A stretch of DNA of 40,888 nt from Rhodospirillales bacterium (GCA_017304945.1 JAFKLG010000102.1:1-40888), one strand, 5' to 3'; numbered from the stretch's first letter, positions 8,167-15,718 are shown. Numbers and translations are program-made. The notes: generated by a model from the letters alone, not told the origin.

Positions 8167-9117
8167 ATGACGGAAGTCGCCGTGGTCGGTGCGGGCCTGA
8201 TGGGTCACGCCCTGGCCCTGGTCTTTGCCCTGGGCGGGCATCGCGTTCGCCTGACCGACACCAATCCCGACATGCTGGCCCGCGCGCCGGCACTGATGGC
8301 GACCGCGCTCGCGACACTCGTCGAGGCGGGGGAGGCCGCGTCCGACCAGGACCGGCAATGGCTGTCCACCGCCGTGCGCTGCATCCCGACGCTCGAGGAG
8401 GCGGTGCCGAGCGCCGCGCTGGTCATCGAGGCCGTGGTCGAGCGGCCGGAGGTGAAGCGCACGCTGTATGCGCAGCTCGAGACGCTGATGGCGAAGGATG
8501 CGATCCTCGCCTCCAATACCTCGAATCTCGACATCTTCCCGCTGGTGCCGGCCGCCCTGCAGCGCCGCACCATCATCGCGCATTGGTACACGCCGCCCTA
8601 TCTGTGCGACCTGGTGGACCTGTGCCCGGGGCCGGAGACCGATCCGGCCGCCGTCACCACCGTGCGCGACATGGTGGCGGCGATGGGCAAGGTGCCGGTC
8701 GTGTTCAAGCAGATGGTGCAGGGCTACGTCGCCAACCGGCTGCAGGCGGCGATGCAGCTCGAGGTCTGCCGGCTGCTCGATGAGGGGCTGGTGACGCCGA
8801 AGGACATCGACGATTCGGTGATCCACGGCCTCGCCCTGCGCATGCCGATCCTGGGCATCATGGCGAAGGCGGACTTCACCGGGTTGTTGCTGATGCAACA
8901 AGGCCTGAAGAACCGCAGCTACACGCCGCCGGAACCACGCGGGAAGAGCGAGACGCTGGACCGGCTGATCGCGGATGGGCGCACCGGCGTGATGGCCGGC
9001 AAGGGCTATTTCGATTGGGGCGACCAGACCCCTGAGGCACTGTTCCAAGAGCGTGACCGGCGCCTGCTGGCGTTGAAGCAGGCGCTGCGCAAGATCGGAC
9101 CGATGGAGGGCACATGA
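8167..9117 (+). CDS. 3-hydroxyacyl-CoA dehydrogenase family protein
   Basis: 316 residues from ATG 8167, with GGAGGGAG about 6 bases upstream. The NAD-binding Rossmann motif GAGLMGHALA is at residues 8-17, with Asp in RLTDTN as the likely NAD ribose contact. The middle has the family motifs VIEAVVERPEVKRTLYAQLE and ASNTSNLDI, then AHWYTPPYL where the catalytic His is expected. The C-terminal helical domain contains GYVANRLQAAMQLEVCRLLDEGL, as in 3-hydroxybutyryl-CoA and related dehydrogenases. The segment HWYTPPYLCDLVDL differs from the usual HxFNP, so the substrate may not be a classical fatty acyl-CoA. It overlaps the next gene by ATGA and so is translationally coupled to it. Confidence 0.88.
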   Translation: MTEVAVVGAGLMGHALALVFALGGHRVRLTDTNPDMLARAPALMATALATLVEAGEAASDQDRQWLSTAVRCIPTLEEAVPSAALVIEAVVERPEVKRTLYAQLETLMAKDAILASNTSNLDIFPLVPAALQRRTIIAHWYTPPYLCDLVDLCPGPETDPAAVTTVRDMVAAMGKVPVVFKQMVQGYVANRLQAAMQLEVCRLLDEGLVTPKDIDDSVIHGLALRMPILGIMAKADFTGLLLMQQGLKNRSYTPPEPRGKSETLDRLIADGRTGVMAGKGYFDWGDQTPEALFQERDRRLLALKQALRKIGPMEGT

Positions 9118-9875
9118 TCAGCTACGACCTGAACGGCAAGACGGCGCTGGTGACCGGAGCTGCCTCCGGCATCGGCTTCGCGACCGCGCAGATGCTGGCG
9201 AAGTTCGGCGCGACCGTCGCGGTGAACTTCCTGCCCGGCGATGCGCGCGGCGCGGAGGCGGTGGACAAGCTGATCGACGCCGGGGGCAAGGCGATCGCCG
9301 CACCCGGCAGCGTGGGCGAGGCGGGCGAGGCGGAATCCATGGTGCGGCAGGCGATCGCCGATCTCGGGCGGCTCGACCTGCTGGTGAACAACGCCGGCAC
9401 GCCCGGCACGCGGCGCAAGATCCAGCCGGCCGAACTCGACCTGATCACCGAGGAGCTGTGGGACCAGGTGCTCGAGGTCAATCTGCGCGGCGTGTTCCGG
9501 TGCTCGAAAGCGGCGGCGCCGGCGCTCAAGGAAGCCGGCGGCGCGATCGTCAACACCGCCTCGATCGCCGGGCTGGGCTATGCGGGCTCGTCGCTCGCCT
9601 ATGGCGCGACCAAGGCGGGCGTGGTGAACCTGACGCAGAACCTGGCGCGTGGGCTGGCCCCGCAGGTGCGGGTGAACGCGGTGGCGCCCGGTGCGGTCGA
9701 CAGTTCCTGGATGGTGGAGTGGACGAACCAGGAGCGGCAGTCCTCGATCGAGCATGCGCTGCTGAAGCGGCGCTGCACGCCGGAGGACCTGGCCGAGGTG
9801 ATCGTGTTCCTGGGATTCGGCGCGGCGATGGTGACCGGGCAGACCATCACGGTGGATGGCGGGCTGACCCTGTAG
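9114..9875 (+). CDS. SDR-family NAD(P)-dependent oxidoreductase (FabG-like)
   Basis: 253 residues, the typical length of a classical short-chain dehydrogenase. The cofactor motif TGAASGIG is at residues 14-21, NNAG follows in LVNNAGTPG, and the catalytic triad is Ser150 (NTASIAG), Tyr163 and Lys167 (YGATK). The C terminus ends with GQTITVDGG, the usual last strand. It reduces or oxidises a keto/hydroxy group; the substrate is unknown. The start codon overlaps the stop of the 3-hydroxyacyl-CoA dehydrogenase gene, so the two probably act in one catabolic pathway. The gene ends just before a repeat array. Confidence 0.92.
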   Translation: MISYDLNGKTALVTGAASGIGFATAQMLAKFGATVAVNFLPGDARGAEAVDKLIDAGGKAIAAPGSVGEAGEAESMVRQAIADLGRLDLLVNNAGTPGTRRKIQPAELDLITEELWDQVLEVNLRGVFRCSKAAAPALKEAGGAIVNTASIAGLGYAGSSLAYGATKAGVVNLTQNLARGLAPQVRVNAVAPGAVDSSWMVEWTNQERQSSIEHALLKRRCTPEDLAEVIVFLGFGAAMVTGQTITVDGGLTL

Positions 9876-9904
9876 CGTCCTCGCGTCGGAGCCGGTGCGC
9901 CGCG

Positions 9905-10195
9905 GGTCATGGCCGGCGCAGGCCACCGTGTCATGGCCGGTCGGCCCCGTGTCATGGCCGCCCCCGTGTCATGGCCGGCCGACCCCGTGTGATGGCCGCC
10001 CCCGTGTCATGGCCGGTCGACCCCGTGTGATGGCCGGTCGGCCGAGCGCCGTGTCATGGCCGGCGCAGGCCGGCCATCCATGACTTCGGGCGGGAAGAAA
10101 AGACGTGGATGGCCGCCCTTTGGCGGCCATGACACCATGACGCCGGCGGCCATGACACCATGACGCCGTCGGCCATGACGCCGGCGGCCACCGCA
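9905..10195. repeat. Composite array of short direct and inverted repeats (REP/BIME-like)
   Basis: The left arm has eight copies of the core TCATGGCCG or TGATGGCCG on the plus strand, starting at 9907, 9931, 9952, 9969, 9990, 10007, 10028 and 10054. From 9931 to 10028 the spacing alternates 21, 17, 21, 17, 21, giving a 38-bp higher-order unit. The right arm carries the same core inverted (GGCCATGAC), including a 23-bp unit duplicated exactly in tandem (10122-10144 and 10145-10167) and a shorter copy to 10182. A unique stretch at about 10085-10102 separates the arms. The array fills the 357-bp gap between the convergent SDR and porin genes; I see no gene in it. Confidence 0.85.
10109..10130. 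terminator. Perfect 9-bp hairpin within the repeat array
   Basis: ATGGCCGCC (10109-10117), loop CTTT and GGCGGCCAT (10122-10130) form a perfect stem-loop between two convergent genes. It could end transcripts from either side. The lack of a T-tract makes this a candidate only, and it may simply be where two inverted repeat units meet. Confidence 0.4.
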
Positions 10196-10232
10196 CCGGC
10201 GAGGCCGCCTGTCGGCAGCCCCGCCCTCATGG

Positions 10233-11603
10233 TCAGAAGCTCAGCACCACGTCGGCGCCGAAGGTGAAGCTGTCCGAGGTGCCTTTGGTGTTGGCCGGCG
10301 GGTTCTGGTTGAACGGCCGGTTCGACGTGTAGGCGTGATCCCAGCGCACCTCCGGCCGCACCGCCAGGCCGACGACCGGCGGCGGCACCGCCGGCTTCCA
10401 GGTGACGCCCAGGGTGAGCGAGCCATAGGTCGTGCTGCCGCCCGGCGCCGCATAGACGCCGCCGACCGCCGGCAGACCCTGCTGGAAGCGGATCGGATCG
10501 CCGTTGTTGGAGAAGGACGCGACGAAGAAGTTGTTGTCGTCGCGCCACAGCTCGCCGCGGGCGTTCAGGGTGACGGTGTCGTTGAGCGCGTAGGACACGT
10601 ATTGCGCGGCGCCGAACCCGTTCACCGCGCCCTTGCCGACCCCGTAGTCGTCGCGGATCCAGTTCAGTTCGGTCACCAGCGTCAATGCATCGGTCGCCTT
10701 GTAGGTGATGACGATGTCGTTGAAGTAGCGCCACTGGCCGTTGGCGTTGATCCCGGCGGGCGACAGCACGCGGCTCGCCTGTTCCGGGCCGAGATGGGTC
10801 AGCGCGAGGATGGTCAGCTTGCCGCCCGCGAGCCCGTTCAGGCCGAAGCCCACGATGCCGCCGATCGCGCTGTTGTTCTCACCGAGTGGACCGAAGGTCG
10901 TGTTCGCGCCGGTGTCGAGGCCGCCATAGATGTCGAGCGTCTCGTTGACATGGGTCGTGGTCAGCACGCCGGTGTGTTTGAACGGCAGGCCGAACTGGAA
11001 GATGTAGGAGTGCGAGTAGAACGGGTTGGTCGACGGATCGATCGTCTCGTAGCCGATCGGCGTCGAGTACTGGCCGGCCTTCACGTCGATGCCGCCATCG
11101 GTCAGCACCGGCAGATGGAACAGCGCGTTCGCCTCCACCACGTCGAGCTGGTAGCGGCTGTCGGGCGTGACGCGGTTCAGCTCACCCAGGAACTGCGTGT
11201 AGCGGGCGTCCGACCCGTACATGAACTGCAGCTTGAAGCCCCACTGGAAGTCGGGGTTGGTGGGATCCAGTGGCTTCGCGGCGGTCAGCAGCAACTGGTT
11301 GAGCTGCGCCTGGTTCGCATGGTCCGTGAACAGTTGCCCGAAGTTCAGCCCGGTGCTCGGACGGAACGGGTTCATCATGAACCCGGCGTCGAGCTGCGCC
11401 GACAGCTTGATGCCGTCGATCACCAGGCCCGTGTAGGGCGGTGTCTCGGCGGCGGCCTCGGGCGCGGCCGGCTTTTCGGCGCTCAGCGGGGCAGGCGGCG
11501 GCGGCGTGGTGGTCTGCGCGCGGGCCGGCACTGCCAGCGCGATCGGCGCGAGGCAGGAGGCGGCGAGCAGCCACGCCGAGAGAGAGGTCTTGCTGGGTCG
11601 CAT
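10233..11603 (-). CDS. Outer-membrane beta-barrel porin (BBP2-like family)
   Basis: 456 residues from ATG 11603. A Sec signal peptide covers about residues 1-28 (LLAASCLAPIALAVPARA, then QTTT). A Pro/Ala-rich linker (TPPPPAPLSAEKPAAPEAAAE) precedes a series of amphipathic strands with alternating aromatic and polar residues. Examples are FQWGFKLQFMYGSDARY, YQLDVVEANALFHLP, GGIDVKAGQYSTPIGYE and LTLNARGELWRDDNN. It ends in ADVVLSF, with the C-terminal Phe typical of BAM-inserted barrels. KAGQYSTPIGYETIDPSTNPFYSHSY resembles the putative porins of the OmpL-like/BBP2 group. It should be an outer-membrane channel. It follows amtB on the same strand but is separated by a hairpin and palindromes, so it probably has its own promoter. 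Confidence 0.85.
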   Translation of the reverse strand: MRPSKTSLSAWLLAASCLAPIALAVPARAQTTTPPPPAPLSAEKPAAPEAAAETPPYTGLVIDGIKLSAQLDAGFMMNPFRPSTGLNFGQLFTDHANQAQLNQLLLTAAKPLDPTNPDFQWGFKLQFMYGSDARYTQFLGELNRVTPDSRYQLDVVEANALFHLPVLTDGGIDVKAGQYSTPIGYETIDPSTNPFYSHSYIFQFGLPFKHTGVLTTTHVNETLDIYGGLDTGANTTFGPLGENNSAIGGIVGFGLNGLAGGKLTILALTHLGPEQASRVLSPAGINANGQWRYFNDIVITYKATDALTLVTELNWIRDDYGVGKGAVNGFGAAQYVSYALNDTVTLNARGELWRDDNNFFVASFSNNGDPIRFQQGLPAVGGVYAAPGGSTTYGSLTLGVTWKPAVPPPVVGLAVRPEVRWDHAYTSNRPFNQNPPANTKGTSDSFTFGADVVLSF

Positions 11604-11649
11604 ACGTGGGGTTTCCCGAATTCTTCGTTGACGGTGGACCGGGAGGCCC

Positions 11650-11680
11650 ATGGACGCACCCGATGCGGCGGTGGGTCCAT
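11650..11680. promoter_or_regulatory. Inverted repeat upstream of the porin gene
   Basis: ATGGACGCACC (11650-11660) and GGTGGGTCCAT (11670-11680) are complementary except for one mismatch and are separated by 9 bases. They lie 47-77 bases upstream of the porin start, where an operator or a 5'-UTR hairpin would sit. The regulator is unknown. Confidence 0.4.
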
Positions 11681-11694
11681 ATGCCGCGGCATAT
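11679..11694. promoter_or_regulatory. 16-bp perfect palindrome, candidate operator
   Basis: ATATGCCGCGGCATAT is a perfect 16-base palindrome with A+T-rich ends in otherwise GC-rich DNA, between amtB and the porin gene. This symmetry fits a binding site for a dimeric regulator. I do not recognise the consensus. It abuts the inverted repeat just downstream toward the porin gene. Confidence 0.4.
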
Positions 11695-11698
11695 AGAT

Positions 11699-11726
11699 CG
11701 GGGGGCACCGCGGCCGGCGCCCCCCG
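11699..11726 (-). terminator. Hairpin after amtB
   Basis: CGGGGGGC (11699-11706) pairs perfectly with GCCCCCCG (11719-11726) over a 12-base loop, beginning 9 bases past the amtB stop. On the minus strand it is followed by GATCTATAT rather than a T-run, so it is a plausible but imperfect terminator. It may separate amtB from the porin gene. Confidence 0.5.
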
Positions 11727-11734
11727 ACCGCGTG

Positions 11735-13090
11735 TCAGAAGATCTGCTCGCCGTGCAGCACGAGGTCGAGGCCTTCCCGCTCCTCTTCCTCGTTCACCCG
11801 CAACCCGACCAGCGCCTTGGTGATCAGCAGCAGCACCAGAGTCATCACGCCCGAGTAGACCAGGGTGACGACCACGCCGATCGCCTGCAGCTTGAGCTGG
11901 TCGAAGCTGCCCGGGATGCCGTCCGGCGCCGCGTCGGTGGCGGACAGCGGCGCGTAGGAGAAGATGCCGGTCAGCAGGGCGCCGATGATGCCGCCCACGC
12001 CGTGCACGCCGAACGCGTCGAGGCTGTCGTCGTAGCCCAGCATGTGCTTGAGGCTGGTGGCGGACCAGAAGCACACGACGCCGGCGACCACGCCGATGAT
12101 GATCGCCGGACCGGGCAGCACGAAGCCCGAGGCCGGGGTGATCGCGACGAGACCTGCGACTGCGCCCGAGATGCCGCCCAGGACCGAGGGCTTGCCCTTC
12201 GCCATCCATTCGGCGAACAGCCAGCCCAGCGCCGCCGCGGCGGTTGCGATCTGCGTCGCCGCCATCGCCATGCCGGCGCGGCCGTTGGCGCCCACCGCGG
12301 AGCCCGCGTTGAAGCCGAACCAGCCCACCCACAGCAGGGACGCGCCGATCACTGCGAGAGACAGGTTGAACGGCGCCATGTTGTCGGTGCCGTAGCCGAC
12401 GCGCTTGCCGAGGACGAGGGCGCACACCAGGCCGGCGATGCCGGCATTGATGTGCACGACGGTGCCGCCCGCGAAGTCGAGCACGCCGAGACCGAACAGC
12501 CAGCCGGTCGGCGCCCACACCCAGTGCGCGATCGGCGCGTAGACGACCAGCGACCACAGCACCATGAAGATGCACAGGGCGGAGAACTTCATGCGATCGG
12601 CGAAGGCGCCGGCGATCAGCGCCGGGGTGATGATCGCGAAGGTCATCTGGAACATCATGAACACGGTCTCGGGCACGGTCGTCGCGACCGCGCCGTCGGT
12701 GCCCGCGCCCAGCGTGAAGGCCTGGTCGACGCCTTTCACGATATGCTCACCGATCCCGTGCAGCAGGAAGCGGGACATGTCGCCCAGATAGGCCCCGCCA
12801 TTGGTGAAGGCGAGGCTGTAGCCGGCGACGGTCCAGACGATGGTGACCAGCGCGCAGATCGCGAACGACTGCATCATGGTGGCAAGGATGTTCTTCTTGC
12901 GCACCATGCCGGCATAGAACAGCGCGAGGCCCGGGATGGTCATGAGCAGCACGAGGGCGGTGCTGGTGAGCATCCAGGCCGTGTCGCCGCTGTCGATCTT
13001 CGGCGGCGCGTCCTGGGCGAAAGCGGGGACAGCCAGCAGGAGCGCAGGCAGCAGCGCGCCCAGTCCCCAGCCCAAGCGGGGTCGGTTCAT
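11735..13090 (-). CDS. amtB: Ammonium transporter AmtB
   Basis: 451 residues. An inner-membrane channel that conducts ammonium/ammonia. An N-terminal cleavable signal (about residues 1-25, ending AFAQ) is usual for Amt proteins. About 11 membrane helices follow, starting with DTAWMLTSTALVLLMTIPGLALFYAGMVRKKN. The family motifs are clear: DFAGGTVVHINAG with the first pore His, and DAFGVHGVGGIIGALLTG with the second. GFNAGSA and the FWSATSLKHMLGYDDSLD region also match. The cytosolic tail (LRVNEEEEREGLD) is the usual GlnK-contact segment. It lies 22 bp downstream of glnK, the standard glnK-amtB operon in which GlnK binds and closes AmtB when ammonium is plentiful. Expression is probably driven from the sigma-54-like site upstream of glnK. 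Confidence 0.97.
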   Translation of the reverse strand: MNRPRLGWGLGALLPALLLAVPAFAQDAPPKIDSGDTAWMLTSTALVLLMTIPGLALFYAGMVRKKNILATMMQSFAICALVTIVWTVAGYSLAFTNGGAYLGDMSRFLLHGIGEHIVKGVDQAFTLGAGTDGAVATTVPETVFMMFQMTFAIITPALIAGAFADRMKFSALCIFMVLWSLVVYAPIAHWVWAPTGWLFGLGVLDFAGGTVVHINAGIAGLVCALVLGKRVGYGTDNMAPFNLSLAVIGASLLWVGWFGFNAGSAVGANGRAGMAMAATQIATAAAALGWLFAEWMAKGKPSVLGGISGAVAGLVAITPASGFVLPGPAIIIGVVAGVVCFWSATSLKHMLGYDDSLDAFGVHGVGGIIGALLTGIFSYAPLSATDAAPDGIPGSFDQLKLQAIGVVVTLVYSGVMTLVLLLITKALVGLRVNEEEEREGLDLVLHGEQIF

Positions 13091-13112
13091 CGTGATGTTT
13101 CCCTGTTCTTCG

Positions 13113-13451
13113 TTACAGCGCTTCGGAGTCGACTTCGCCGGTGCGGATCCGCATCGCGCGTTCGATGTCGAGGACGAAGATCTTGCCGTCGCCGATCTTG
13201 CCGGTGTGCGCGGACTTGGCGATCGCCTCGATCACCTGGTCGGCGAGGTCGGCCGGCACGACCACTTCGATCTTGATCTTCGGGAGGAAGCTCACGTGAT
13301 ATTCCGCGCCGCGGTAGATCTCGGTCTGGCCTTTCTGGCGGCCGAAGCCCTTGACCTCGGAGACGGTGAGACCCTGGACCCCGAGTGGCGTGAGCGCTTC
13401 GCGCACGTCGTCGAGCTTGAACGGCTTGATGATGGCCATGATGAGTTTCAT
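13113..13451 (-). CDS. glnK: PII nitrogen-regulatory protein GlnK
   Basis: 112 residues, the standard PII length. It starts MKLIMAIIKPFKLDDVREAL and has the T-loop GFGRQKGQTEIYRGAEYHVSFLPK with Tyr51, the residue uridylylated by GlnD. The B-loop is TGKIGDGKIFV and the C terminus ERAMRIRTGEVDSEAL. The trimer binds ATP/ADP and 2-oxoglutarate and, when unmodified, docks on AmtB to block ammonium entry. Linkage to amtB 22 bp downstream marks this copy as GlnK rather than GlnB. The start at 13451 is supported by AGGAAA 7 bases upstream; an in-frame start at 13505 would add 18 non-conserved residues. Confidence 0.96.
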   Translation of the reverse strand: MKLIMAIIKPFKLDDVREALTPLGVQGLTVSEVKGFGRQKGQTEIYRGAEYHVSFLPKIKIEVVVPADLADQVIEAIAKSAHTGKIGDGKIFVLDIERAMRIRTGEVDSEAL

Positions 13452-13537
13452 GTCGGCATTTCCTGGATTGTCCGATCCTGCATTGCCTCTCTCCTGCCGC
13501 CGCATCGGATGGCGCGACGGTTCGTGAAAGGTTGCTT

Positions 13538-13553
13538 TTCAACAATCGTGCCA
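13538..13553 (-). promoter_or_regulatory. Sigma-54-like promoter of glnK-amtB
   Basis: On the minus strand the sequence is TGGCAC-GATTG-TTGAA. It matches the RpoN -24 element perfectly (TGGCAC), with 5 bases before a -12 element that has GA in place of the usual GC. The start site would fall about 75 bases upstream of glnK. NtrC/RpoN control of glnK-amtB is well established in proteobacteria, which supports the call; the -12 mismatch lowers confidence. I could not identify a clear NtrC site upstream. Confidence 0.5.
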
Positions 13554-13723
13554 ACACGCGGAAAGGGTTCAACTTCAGCGTGTTTTGCGGGTGTGTTCGG
13601 AATGCCGCAGGGGTGTTGCCTAAGCTTTGGGCAGATGCTCCCCGCCTCCCGTACGCCGTCGTGATCTGGCCACCTCGGTTCGGGGCGCGACAGGCGCTGC
13701 GCGTCAGGCGCCGCAAAACGCGA

Positions 13724-13755
13724 AACGCCCTGCCATCGCGAGACGGCAGGGCGTT
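13724..13755 (-). terminator. Rho-independent terminator of glnA
   Basis: AACGCCCTGCC (13724-13734) pairs perfectly with GGCAGGGCGTT (13745-13755) across a 10-base loop. Read on the minus strand, the 11-bp stem is followed by TCGCGTTTT, a reasonable T-tract. It lies 38 bases beyond the glnA stop. A second hairpin (CCCGCCC, 13768-13774, with GGGCGGG, 13777-13783) sits between it and the stop codon. This separates glnA from glnK. Confidence 0.8.
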
Positions 13756-13793
13756 CCTGGAGCTCGGCCCGCCCGAGGGCGGGGCGCGGAGGC

Positions 13794-15230
13794 TCAGACG
13801 GAGTAGTACATCTCGAACTCGACCGGGTGCGGGGTGTGCTCGAACCGATACACCTCGCTCCACTTCAGCTCGATGTAGCTCTCGATCTGGTCCTTGCTGA
13901 ACACGTCGCCGGCGAGCAGGAACTCGTGGTCGGCTTCCAGCGCACCCAGCGCCTCACGCAGGCTGCCGCAGACGGTCGGAATGCCCTTCAGCTCTTCCGG
14001 CGGCAGGTCGTAGAGGTCCTTGTCCATCGGGTCGCCCGGATGGATCTTGTTCTTGATGCCGTCCAGGCCGGCCATCAGCATCGCCGAGAAGGCGAGGTAC
14101 GGGTTGGCGGTCGGGTCGGGGAAGCGGACCTCGACGCGCTTCGCCTTCGGGCTCGTCGCGTACGGGATGCGGCAGGACGCGGAGCGGTTGCGCGCGGAGT
14201 AGGCCAGCAGCACCGGCGCCTCGAACCCGGGGATCAGCCGCTTGTAGCTGTTGGTCGACGGGTTGGTGAAGGCGTTCAGCGCCTTGGCGTGCTTGATGAT
14301 GCCGCCGATGTAGTAGAGGCAGGTCTCCGACAGGTCGGCGTAGGAGTTGCCCGCGAACAGCGGCTTGCCGCCCTTCCAGATCGACTGGTGGACATGCATG
14401 CCCGACCCGTTGTCGCCATAGATGGGCTTCGGCATGAACGTGGCGGTCTTGCCGTAGCTGTGGGCCACGTTGTGGATGCAGTACTTGTAGATCTGCAGGT
14501 GGTCGGCCATGCGCGTCAGCGGGCCGAACTTCATGCCCAGCTCGTGCTGGCTCTGGGCGACCTCGTGATGATGCTTCTCGATGGCGAGGCCCATCTCACC
14601 CATGGTGGACAGCATCTCGGCGCGCAGGTCGCTCTCACTGTCGACCGGCGGGACCGGGAAGTAGCCGCCCTTCACCACGGGGCGGTGCCCCATGTTGCCC
14701 TCGGGGTAGTCCTTCAGCGAGGCCTGCGGACCCTCGATGCTGTCGAGCTGGTAGATGCCGTAATTGCCGCCGGTGCCGAACTTGACGCTGTCGAAGATGA
14801 AGAACTCGGCTTCGGGGCCGACGAACACCGCGTCGCCGACGCCGGAGGCCTTCACGTAGGCCTCGGCCTTCTTCGCCGTGCTGCGCGGGTCGCGCGCATA
14901 GGCCTGGCCGGTCGAGGGCTCGATGATGTCGCAGAACAGGATCATCGACGGCTTGGCCGCGAACGGGTCCATCACCGCGGTCTCGGGGTCGGGCATCAGG
15001 ATCATGTCCGACTCGTTGATCGCCTTCCAGCCGGCGATCGAGGACCCGTCGAACATGATGCCGTCGCGGAACGCGTCCTCGTCGATCGTGGAGACGTGCT
15101 GCGCGGTGTGCTGCCACTTCCCGCGCGGGTCGGTGAACCGCAGGTCCACATACTCCACGGAGTGCTCCCTCAGCATCTCCAGCACCTTGCCGACGCCGCT
15201 CGCCGTGCTCACTGCAGGCTTTCTCGCCAT
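13794..15230 (-). CDS. glnA: Glutamine synthetase type I
   Basis: 478 residues (E. coli GlnA has 469). It makes glutamine from glutamate, ammonium and ATP. The N-terminal beta-grasp domain carries EYVDLRFTDPRGKWQH and DGIMFDGSSIAGW. The catalytic domain has FVGPEAEFFIFD with metal-binding Glu residues, then HHHEVAQSQHELGMKFGPL, NGSGMHVHQSIW with the active-site His, and NPSTNSYKRLIPGFEAPV. The adenylylation site is Tyr407 in DLYDLPPEE, so activity is probably switched by GlnE. ATG 15230 gives the normal N terminus; an upstream in-frame start at 15314 adds 28 unconserved residues. It lies 149 bp downstream of glnB, the common alphaproteobacterial glnBA order, and ends with a good terminator. 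Confidence 0.97.
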   Translation of the reverse strand: MARKPAVSTASGVGKVLEMLREHSVEYVDLRFTDPRGKWQHTAQHVSTIDEDAFRDGIMFDGSSIAGWKAINESDMILMPDPETAVMDPFAAKPSMILFCDIIEPSTGQAYARDPRSTAKKAEAYVKASGVGDAVFVGPEAEFFIFDSVKFGTGGNYGIYQLDSIEGPQASLKDYPEGNMGHRPVVKGGYFPVPPVDSESDLRAEMLSTMGEMGLAIEKHHHEVAQSQHELGMKFGPLTRMADHLQIYKYCIHNVAHSYGKTATFMPKPIYGDNGSGMHVHQSIWKGGKPLFAGNSYADLSETCLYYIGGIIKHAKALNAFTNPSTNSYKRLIPGFEAPVLLAYSARNRSASCRIPYATSPKAKRVEVRFPDPTANPYLAFSAMLMAGLDGIKNKIHPGDPMDKDLYDLPPEELKGIPTVCGSLREALGALEADHEFLLAGDVFSKDQIESYIELKWSEVYRFEHTPHPVEFEMYYSV

Positions 15231-15267
15231 ACCTGTTTCCCGTCCTCTGCCTGAGCCTGGCCGGCGC

Positions 15268-15364
15268 CCGTTGCATCCCGGCAACGGCCACTCGGACAGA
15301 CGACGGACCCGCACCGTGCGGGCCCGGAATGGGGCGGCCCTCTACTCCGTTCCGCCGAGGGCCG
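15268..15364 (-). promoter_or_regulatory. Three consecutive hairpins between glnB and glnA
   Basis: The 149-base intercistronic region holds three perfect dyads. Transcript order is GAGGGCCG (15357-15364) with CGGCCCTC (15335-15342); then GTGCGGG (15316-15322) with CCCGCAC (15308-15314); then GCAACGG (15281-15287) with CCGTTGC (15268-15274). They could attenuate read-through, stabilise mRNA ends after processing, or flank a separate glnA promoter. None is followed by a T-tract. Confidence 0.5.
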
Positions 15365-15379
15365 AAAGCGGTATCTCGC

Positions 15380-15718
15380 TCAGATCGCGTCTTCGCCGCG
15401 CTCGCCGGTGCGGATGCGGATCACCTCCTCGATCGAGGAGACGAAGATCTTGCCGTCGCCGATCCGTCCGGTGCGCGCGGCGTTGATGATCGCCTCCAGC
15501 GCGCGTTCCACGACCGCATCGTCGCAGACGACCTCGATCTTCACCTTGGGCAGGAAGTCGACCACGTACTCCGCGCCGCGGTACAGTTCGGTGTGGCCCT
15601 TCTGCCGCCCGAAGCCCTTCGCCTCGACCACGGTGATCCCCTGCAATCCGACCTCGTGCAGCGCCTCCTTCACCTCATCGAGTTTGAACGGCTTGATGAC
15701 TGCCTCGATCTTCTTCAT
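15380..15718 (-). CDS. glnB: PII nitrogen-regulatory protein GlnB
   Basis: 112 residues, clearly homologous to the GlnK at 13113-13451. It starts MKKIEAVIKPFKLDEVKEAL and has the T-loop GFGRQKGHTELYRGAEYVVDFLPK with the uridylylated Tyr51. It ends in TGRIGDGKIFVSSIEEVIRIRTGERGEDAI, a sequence close to canonical GlnB. It integrates 2-oxoglutarate, ATP/ADP and glutamine status and passes this to NtrB, GlnE and other targets. Its place immediately upstream of glnA identifies it as GlnB. ATG 15718 is chosen over an in-frame start at 15871, which would add 51 unconserved residues. A sigma-54-like promoter lies about 90 bases upstream. Confidence 0.96.
   Translation of the reverse strand: MKKIEAVIKPFKLDEVKEALHEVGLQGITVVEAKGFGRQKGHTELYRGAEYVVDFLPKVKIEVVCDDAVVERALEAIINAARTGRIGDGKIFVSSIEEVIRIRTGERGEDAI

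Noticed and set aside
9905..10195. CRISPR array
   Set aside because: Repeat cores are about 9-12 bases with 17-24 bp periods and no unique spacers, arms are inverted, and there are no cas genes.
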